From Myotis daubentonii (Eukaryota > Chordata > Mammalia > Chiroptera > Vespertilionidae), in the NCBI RefSeq assembly GCF_963259705.1, contig NC_081844.1, positions 15,361,715 to 15,425,714 on the forward strand: a stretch of DNA of 64,000 bases. Reading direction: 5' to 3'. Numbering within the stretch: position 1 is the first letter of the stretch; every line of letters begins with the position of its first letter. The notes beneath the pieces were generated by a model. The model made no database searches. It saw only the letters and a program-made list of their open reading frames with translations, and had not been told where the DNA came from. Positions 58,138-64,000 of this stretch are shown here, in pieces. Made by a program: the position numbers and the translations under genes.

Positions 58138-58915
58138 CACTGAATGGCCAGATTATTAAGAATACCCCATCAATACTTTGTTGGGCCACCTTTTGCCTTC
58201 AATACTGCGGTGATTCTTTTTGGCATTGACTCCACGAAATGTTGAAAGGTTATGGGAGGAATCTGACACCATGCCTGATGAATAGCACTGTCCAGTTCTG
58301 TGAGATTTGATGGTTGTGGAACCAGCTGACTGATAGCTCTTTTATCTTCGTTCCACAAATGCTCAATTGGATTGAGACCTGGTGATTGTGGGGGCTACCT
58401 AAGCAAGGTAAAGTCTCCCTCATGTTCTTGAAACCACTCCTGCACAATACGAGCACCATGGCATGGCCCATTGGAAGAAGCCATCTCCATTGGGATATGC
58501 CATCAACATGATAGGATGAACTTGATCAGTAATGATATTTAGGTATCTTGTGCTATTTAGACATTGTTCCACACGAATTAAAGGGCCCAAATCATGCCAG
58601 GAAAACATGCCCCAAACCATAACACTGACCCCACCAGCTTGAAGGTTTGTACTCATGCGTGTGGGGTGCATGCTTTCATGCTGTTTCTGCCGATGCAACT
58701 GGAAATGTGATTCATCGGACCACATGACTTTTTTCCAATGCTGGACTGTCCAATCCTTCTGTTCCTGTGCGAATTGGAGTCGTTTTATCTTGGTAACTGC
58801 AGACAGCAAAGGTGTTCGAAGAGACAGACCTTCAGCTTCCATATCCCATATGATGAAGTGTATGGCTAATTTGCATACAAATGTCAGGTGGTCATAATAA
58901 CCTGGTCACTCAGTG
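58138..58915 (-). mobile_element. Tc1-like DNA transposon, unit B only
   Basis: Terminal repeats CACTGAATGGCCAGATTATT and (reverse of the right end) CACTGAGTGACCAGGTTATT. TA on both sides (58136-58137, 58916-58917). The unit A empty site reads AAGCTATATGTGGAATC. At 778 bp it is about half the usual Tc1 size, so internal sequence has been lost. Confidence 0.93.
58170..58842 (-). pseudogene. Tc1-like transposase remnant (DD34E class), N-terminus deleted and frameshifted
   Basis: Minus strand. The first block (58842 to 58420) holds the catalytic motif WSDESHFQLH and VMVWGMFSWHDLGPL. A frameshift near 58480 disrupts the second catalytic block, where the expected Asp is replaced (NGPCHGARIVQEWF is readable in the shifted frame). 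The last block (58358 to 58170) continues from the NPIEHLW-type segment that carries the Glu. The N-terminal paired-type DNA-binding domains (about 110 residues in the family) are absent. The product would be inactive, so the copy was moved by another Tc1 source. Confidence 0.88.
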
Positions 58916-59836
58916 TATGTGGAATCTAGTGAACAAACTAAACTGATGGACAAAATAGACCTGGAGACATAGAAGCATCAAACAGACTGCAGGGGAAGGT
59001 GGAAAGGGATCAAAAAAAGACACAAACAACAGGGTGGTGAAGGCCTGGAAGGAGGACGGGCGAGGGACATATGTAATACTTTCAACAATAAAGATTAAAA
59101 AAAAAAAAAGAATCTAAGAGGAAAAGGAAATCCAGAAGAGAGGCTGCAGTGGGTTCCTCCAACTTGCCCGGCAGCAGGAGGGAACAGTAGGGCTGACATG
59201 AGAGAGCATGAGAACCTGAGACCACAAGCCACAGGATGGACCGGGAGTTACCAGGACAGGTGAGGTTGTGATGAGGGAGGTGTGGAAGCCTCCGGGTGAC
59301 CTGAAATCAGACCCACTGGTCCTGTCCTCTGTGTCCTTCATTCTATCCACCCTTGTTCACTGGGGTTTTGCTCTGAGCCAGGGACCTGGCTACTGAGATG
59401 CTAAGATCAAGCCCCTGACCCAGAAACCTCCTGCCTTACTGAGCTGCAAAGTGACTCTGGGTGGGTGATGCCCGAGTGTTACAGAGAACCGGAATACATC
59501 AAGCAATGCTCGGAGAGTTTGGAGTCACACTTTATTATTACGCGCGGGGGCACAGAGAAAAATGCCTTTCAAATTCAGGGCAACGCTACAAGCAGAACTT
59601 CCCTTTTTTATTAAAGAGCCAGCCCTACATGTGCTTAGTGGTTATCTCGCCGGTGGCCTTGAGAACAACACGGTTCTGTCCAATTAAAAAATGCACCTGG
59701 CATGGCATTGAGAGTACGGGCGTGTCTAGTCTCTGGCCGACAAGGTCAGACAGCTAAGTTTATCTTCCTCATCATTCAAGCAGGCTAAAGCAGGCTAGAA
59801 AGCAAAGTTACTATTTTATTCTTATTTTTTAACATA

Positions 59837-60033
59837 TTTGATTTTTTTTTTTTTTTTACTGAGAGGAAGGAAGAGGGATAGAGAGTTAGAAACATCCATC
59901 AGCTGCCTCCTGCACCCCCCACTCCCTTACTGGGGATGTGCCCGCAACCAAGGTATGTGCCCTTATGGGAATGGAACCTGGGACCCTTCAGTCCTCAGAA
60001 CAGCTCTCTATACACTGAGCCAAACTAGTTAGG
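59837..60033 (-). mobile_element. Ves SINE, unit B copy of 42760
   Basis: Same position and orientation as in unit A, with more head mutations (GGCCTAACTAGTTTGGCTCA on minus). Confidence 0.85.
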
Positions 60034-60050
60034 CCATAAAATTATTATTT

Positions 60051-60270
60051 CTTTTTTTAATGTTTTTTTATTGATTTTTAGAGAGAGAGGGAGGGAGAGT
60101 GATAGAGATAGAAACGTTGATGAGAGAGAAACATCATCAATTGGCTGCTTCCTGTACACCCCCTACTGGGGATGGAGCCTGCAACCCAGGCAGGTGCCCT
60201 GACTGGGAATTGAACCAGTGACCTCTTGGTTCATGGTTTGATGCTCAACCACTGAGCCACTCCGGCCGGG
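60051..60270 (-). mobile_element. SINE, unit B only
   Basis: Minus-strand head GCCCGGCCGGAGTGGCTCAG and GGTTCAATTCCCAGTCAGGG. ATTATTATTT on the left and CTATTATTTT on the right are the likely duplication. Unit A has a single uninterrupted CATTATTTTTTTTAG at 42960. Confidence 0.9.
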
Positions 60271-60349
60271 CTATTATTTTTTTTTTAGAATAAGAGGCTG
60301 TCTAAAAAATAGCAGAGAATTCCAAACAGTACTTTTACAAAATGGGGGT

Positions 60350-60777
60350 TACCTTCTCACGAGTACCCATCCATCAGCCAGGGGAAGGCGGGAGTAGAAG
60401 CTGGGAGTGGGCAGAAGGCCACAGTCCGGAAGATGGGGGGGCATTAGCCCTGGGATCCTGGATTCTTGTTGAAAGGCGGTACCTTGGTTACCGGTCCAGG
60501 ATGAGGAAGGAGGAGGGCGTGGACTTCTTCACCCCCCTCTTCCTCCCCCGCCCCCCCTCAGTGACTAATCTAGAAAGAGAGTCATTGCCAAGTCCGTCCT
60601 CCGTCTCCCCTATCTTGAGCTCAGTCCGGGGAGCCTTTTGCAAGCAGAGCACCCCGCACCCGGCAGGCTGAGGGAGTCGCCCCCTCCCCTGAAACACACG
60701 GAAGACCCGCGAAGGCTCTGCCGCGGGGACCAGGAGCGCTCACCGACCGCACGTGGCCGCGGGGAGTCCGAGTGCAG
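60350..60777 (+). promoter_or_regulatory. CpG-rich promoter and 5' UTR of first exon, copy B
   Basis: Paralogous to 43040-43451. The final 170 bp before the ATG are nearly identical, but the stretch that holds CRE- and AP-1-like sites in copy A (43230-43260) is changed here (60555-60590: TGACTAATCTAGAAAGAGAG). Confidence 0.6.
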
Positions 60778-60897
60778 ATGGCCTCCCGCCGCGCGGTGGG
60801 GCGCGCCGCGGCCGCCCCGGAGGCACAGCTGGGAGCCGGGCCCCGGCCCTGGGCCCCCGGCACCCTGATCCTTGTCCTGTCACTTTTCCTGGTGCTG
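60778..60897 (+). CDS. First coding exon, signal-peptide N-terminus, TRAIL-receptor-like, copy B
   Basis: 40 codons from ATG 60778 to CTG 60897, then donor GTGAGT. Same design as 43452-43568 with an in-frame 3-bp length difference and several substitutions (AAAAPEAQLGAG here, AAALKAQGGAG there; LVLSLFLVL versus LVLLLFLVL). Frame, signal core and donor are all preserved after duplication, so both exons may be usable. With no other exon of the gene between them, copy B could be an alternative first exon of the same downstream gene or the start of a separate paralogue whose body lies outside the window. The TNFRSF10 link is tentative, as for copy A. Long G tract in the following intron (61027-61046). 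Confidence 0.5.
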
Positions 60898-61822
60898 GTG
60901 AGTGCCCGCCGCCCCTCCTGGAGGGCGGGTGGGGGACGGGGGGGGCATGGAGACCAAACGGGGTTTTTGAGGGGCGTGCCGGGGCCTGTGCCGGCCGGAC
61001 CAACCTGGGCACAGTCTGGAGAAGGGCGGGGGGGGGGGGGGGGGGGAAGATCGGCCCCGCGAATGCAGAGACAGGGAACCCGCGCTGCTCCAGGTCCCCG
61101 GAAGGACCAGTCATTTCGGGGGGAAATCCACAAGGAAACTCCCGGAGCTTCTTTTCCCTTTTTCATTCTTGTTCACCTTGTAAAACTTGGCTGTGGCCGG
61201 TCGGTGGGCCGACAGCCGGCCAAATGCCGCTTTTCTTCGCACTTGACCGCATTTTAAATCCCGACTCTCCACTTGCTTCCAGTCCCCGCGCGGCGGGGTG
61301 AGGGCGCGCAGCCAGAGGTGTAAGGGCGGCGGAAAAAACTCCGCCTCAGGGCGCGTCCAGTTCATTCTGTTAAAAATAGAAACACTAACGCCAAACCGTG
61401 TATCACAGCTATAGCGAAAGTTTAATTTTTATTTTAAAAAGGAATCCAAAATTCAGAGAAGCGATATCTATAATCACAAAGTAACGTGTGTTTCCTGGTG
61501 CATGTGGGCGTAACCTGTGTCGACCAAGTGAAAAATTTTAAGGAGACGGTGTGGGGAGTGGAGCCCGAGGCCTCTGGCACCCCAAGCTCCTTTCCTGCTC
61601 CCTCTCAGGCTTGGCCTGTTGTTGCGCTTTTATGTTGTGAAGCTCATGGGGAGGGATCGCTTGTTATGCTGGGAAGCTCGGGGGGAGTCCCGGTTAGAGG
61701 TCCATGCCGTCCATGCGGACTTCTCTTGCTCCGTGTAGCACCAGCACAACCTTTACTGTGGGTAAAGCAGACGCGGGGGACCAGTGCATTTTGCTCTTGA
61801 CTCTTATGACTATCTCTTTAAT

Positions 61823-62138
61823 CAGTGGTTCTCAACCTTCCTAATGCCGCCATCCTTTAGTACAGTTCCTCATGTTGTGGTGACCTTCAACCATAAAATT
61901 ATTTTCGTTGCTACTTTATCACTGTAATTTTGCTACTGTTATGAATTGTAATGTATTTAAATATCTGATATGCAGGATGTGTTTTTATTGTTACAAATTG
62001 AACATAATTAAAGCATAGTGATTAATTACAAAAACAATATGTAATTATATATGTGTTTTCTGATGGTCTTAGGCGACCCCATGGGAAGGGATCATTTGAA
62101 CCCCAAAGGGGTCGCGACACACAGGTTGAGAACCGCTG
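61823..62138. mobile_element. SPIN-like hAT miniature element, unit B copy
   Basis: CAGTGGTTCTCAACCTTCCT to GAGAACCGCTG, right duplication CTTTAGAT (62139-62146), left reduced to CTTTAAT. Counterpart of 44480-44795. Confidence 0.9.
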
Positions 62139-62169
62139 CTTTAGATGCTACCCTGTGTTATAATCATTA

Positions 62170-63357
62170 CTAGGGGCCCGGTGCACGAAATTCGTGCACT
62201 GGGTGTGTGTGGGGAGGGGAGTGTCCCTCAGCCCAGCCTGTCCCCTCTCACATACTGGGAGCCCTCAGGCGTTGACCCCCATCACCCTCCAATTGCAGGA
62301 TCGGCCCCTTGCCCAGGCCTGACGCCTCTGACAGAGGCATAGACCCCCATCACCCTCCAATCGCCTGATCGGCCCCTTGCCCAGGCCTGACGCCTCTGGC
62401 AGAGGCGTCAGGCCTGGACAGGGGACCCCCATCTCCCCCTGATCACTGGCTCTGGCCCCCACCCAGGCCTGAGGCCTCTGGCCCAGGAATCATGCCTGGG
62501 CAGGGGACCCCCATCTCCCTCTGATCGCTGGCTCCACCCCCCGCCCAAGCCTGACGCCTCTGACCCAGGCTTCAGGCCTGGGCAAGGGGACCATCATATC
62601 CCCCCAATCCCCGGCTCCGCCCCCCACCCAGGCCTGATGCCTCGGCAAGAGGAGTTGACCCTCATCACCCTCCGATCACCGATCACCGGATCGGCCCCTT
62701 GACCAGGCCTGAGGCCTCCGGCAGAGGTGTCAGGCCTGGGCAGGGGACCCCCAGCTCCCCGTGGTTGCAGGCTCTGCCCCTGCCCAGGCCTAACGCCTCT
62801 GGCCTAGGTGTCCGGCCCGGGCAGCGGGGACCCGCAGCTGCAGCGGCCCTGCGATCGTGGGCTCCGCTTTAAGCCCAGGCAAGGGACCCCTAGCTCCCGG
62901 GACTGCCAGCTTCGACCGTGTCCAGCTCCCATCGCTGGCTCCACCCCTACTTCCTGCTATCACTGGCCAGGGCAGCAAAGGCGCCTGATTCTCCGATCAT
63001 GGCCGGGGGGCAGGGCAAAGGCGGCCCCAGGGCCGCCTTTGCCCTGCCCCCCAGCTCTTAGCTCCCCCCTGGGTTTCCGATCACTGTCAGTGGCAGGGGG
63101 CTTCTTCCTGCTTTCCCTTCCGCCTCCCTGCATTGTGCCTACATATGCAAATTAACCGCCATCTTGTTGTCAGTTAACTGCCAATCTTAGTTGTCAGTTA
63201 ACTGCCAATCATAGTTGGCAGTTAACTGCCAATCATAGTTGTCAGTTAACTGCCAATCATAGTTGGCAGTTAATTTGCATATAGCCCTGATTAGCCAATG
63301 AAAAGGGTATCGTCGTACGCCAATTACCATTTTTCTCTTTTATTAGATAGGATAGGA
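62170..63357 (-). mobile_element. Helitron, unit B only, empty site known
   Basis: The plus strand runs from CTAGGGGCCCGGTGCACGAA to TTATTAGATAGGATAGGA. Unit A reads CATTATGGTAC, so insertion was between A and T inside the palindrome arm. A sister of 54071-55344 with fewer minisatellite units and four rather than two 24-bp palindromic repeats (63167-63262). Confidence 0.95.
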
Positions 63358-63562
63358 TGGTACTTAATGTTAGGACCTTAGAATGTGCGTGGATTCAGTC
63401 CAGGGGTAACAGGGAACAGGTGCAGAGCGTAATAACAAACAAGAAGAATTCAAAAGAGAATTAGGACAGCATAACAACCGAGTCTACATGAATTTAAACT
63501 AGGAGCTCAAACCTGCAGATAATGAAACACAGACCATTATTATCTTAGGTTGATCAAAGTTC
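63358..63562 (+). other. Deletion junction of unit B
   Basis: TGGTACTTAATGTTAGGACC (counterpart of A 44829) runs to AGAATGT and is joined at about 63386 to GCGTGGATTCAGTCC (counterpart of A 49120), with 2-bp microhomology (GT). Confidence 0.9.
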
Positions 63563-63843
63563 TTTTTTTTTAAATTGATTTTTAGAGAGAAAGGAAGGGA
63601 GAGAGAGAAACATCGATCTGGAAGAAAAACATTGATTCCTTGCCTCCCGTTCATGTCCGACTGGGAATCAAACCCATCAGCGTTTGGTATAAAGGACGGC
63701 TGCCTCCTGTACACTCCACACCGGGGATGGAGCCCACAACCCTGGTATGTGCCTTGACGAGGAACCAAACCATGACCTCCTGGTTCATAGGTCAACGCTC
63801 AGTCACTGAGCCATCAACCACTGAGCCAAGCCGCTGGGTCTTT
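63563..63843 (-). mobile_element. tRNA-derived SINE, unit B copy of 49296
   Basis: Minus orientation, longer than the unit A copy because it retains about 35-50 bp around 63742-63830, including a duplicated CACTGAGCCA. Confidence 0.8.
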
Positions 63844-64000
63844 TTTTTTTTTTTTTTTAATCCCCCCCTCCTTTCCACAATAGCAAAGGAAATGGAAATA
63901 AGGACATGTTCCTTCCAAGGAAAAGAGAAAAGAGAAACGTTTAGTAAGAATTAATAGTAAGTAAGGCATTGTCTAGGCCAGATTCAGTCCTTCTGGTAAT

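Larger units (their letters stand above)
53578..59110 (+). mobile_element. L1 3' part, unit B, multiply interrupted
   Basis: Counterpart of 36118-42031. L1 text at 53585-53724, Helitron 53725-56036, L1 resumes to a poly(A) at about 59110. The ORF2 C-terminal segment is at 56889-57290. Interrupted by the shared SINE (57288) and by the B-only Tc1-like element (58138). Confidence 0.88.
51535..64000 (+). repeat. Segmental duplication unit B (continues past the window)
   Basis: Paralogous to unit A up to 62169, then resuming at 63358 and, after a deletion of A 44859-49119, matching A 49120-49730 to the window end. B-only insertions: SINE 53216, Helitron 54071, Tc1-like 58138, SINE 60051, Helitron 62170. 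The unit should end about 1.6 kb beyond the window, at the counterpart of the SINE at 51330. Confidence 0.95.

Overview
This window looks like nuclear DNA of a vespertilionid bat. It carries many tRNA-derived Ves-type SINEs, numerous Helitrons (5'-TC, 3'-CTAG, terminal GTGCAC hairpin), hAT miniature elements including SPIN-like copies, a Tc1-like element, L1 pieces and three half-L1 (HAL1) units. From established knowledge, Helitrons in this abundance are known among mammals only in vesper bats. Species cannot be fixed from sequence alone.

Left part (1-33.9 kb): almost entirely transposable elements. They include a minus-strand HAL1 running off the window start, several composite Helitrons with internal minisatellites, L1 ORF2 pieces in both orientations, a class-I-type solo LTR (TSD ATAT), a class-II-type solo LTR (TSD CCCACT), two polyadenylated retrocopies of unknown parents, a SUMO2 processed pseudogene, an unidentified membrane-protein-like exon or pseudogene on the minus strand (24.6-25.5 kb), and a 280-bp inverted repeat at 32.4-33.4 kb.

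Right part (about 34.09-64 kb): two tandem copies of a unit of about 17.4 kb, A (34.09-51.54 kb) and B (51.54 kb to beyond the window end). The junction lies inside a SINE that appears recombinant and lacks matching target-site duplications, so SINE-SINE unequal crossing-over is the likely origin. Since duplication, A gained a HAL1 and a SINE. B gained two Helitrons, a Tc1-like element and two SINEs, and apparently lost about 4.26 kb that starts inside a palindrome. Because each copy shows the other's empty sites, target sites can be read directly.

The only convincing host coding sequence is a CpG-rich first exon present in both units (43452-43568 and 60778-60897). Each encodes a 39-40 residue signal-peptide-like N-terminus ending at a GTGAGT donor in phase 0. 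It resembles exon 1 of TRAIL-receptor (TNFRSF10) genes, but that identity is tentative. No downstream cysteine-rich exon was found, so the duplication may have doubled a promoter and first exon rather than a whole gene. An ERV pol remnant (minus strand) lies at the end of unit A.
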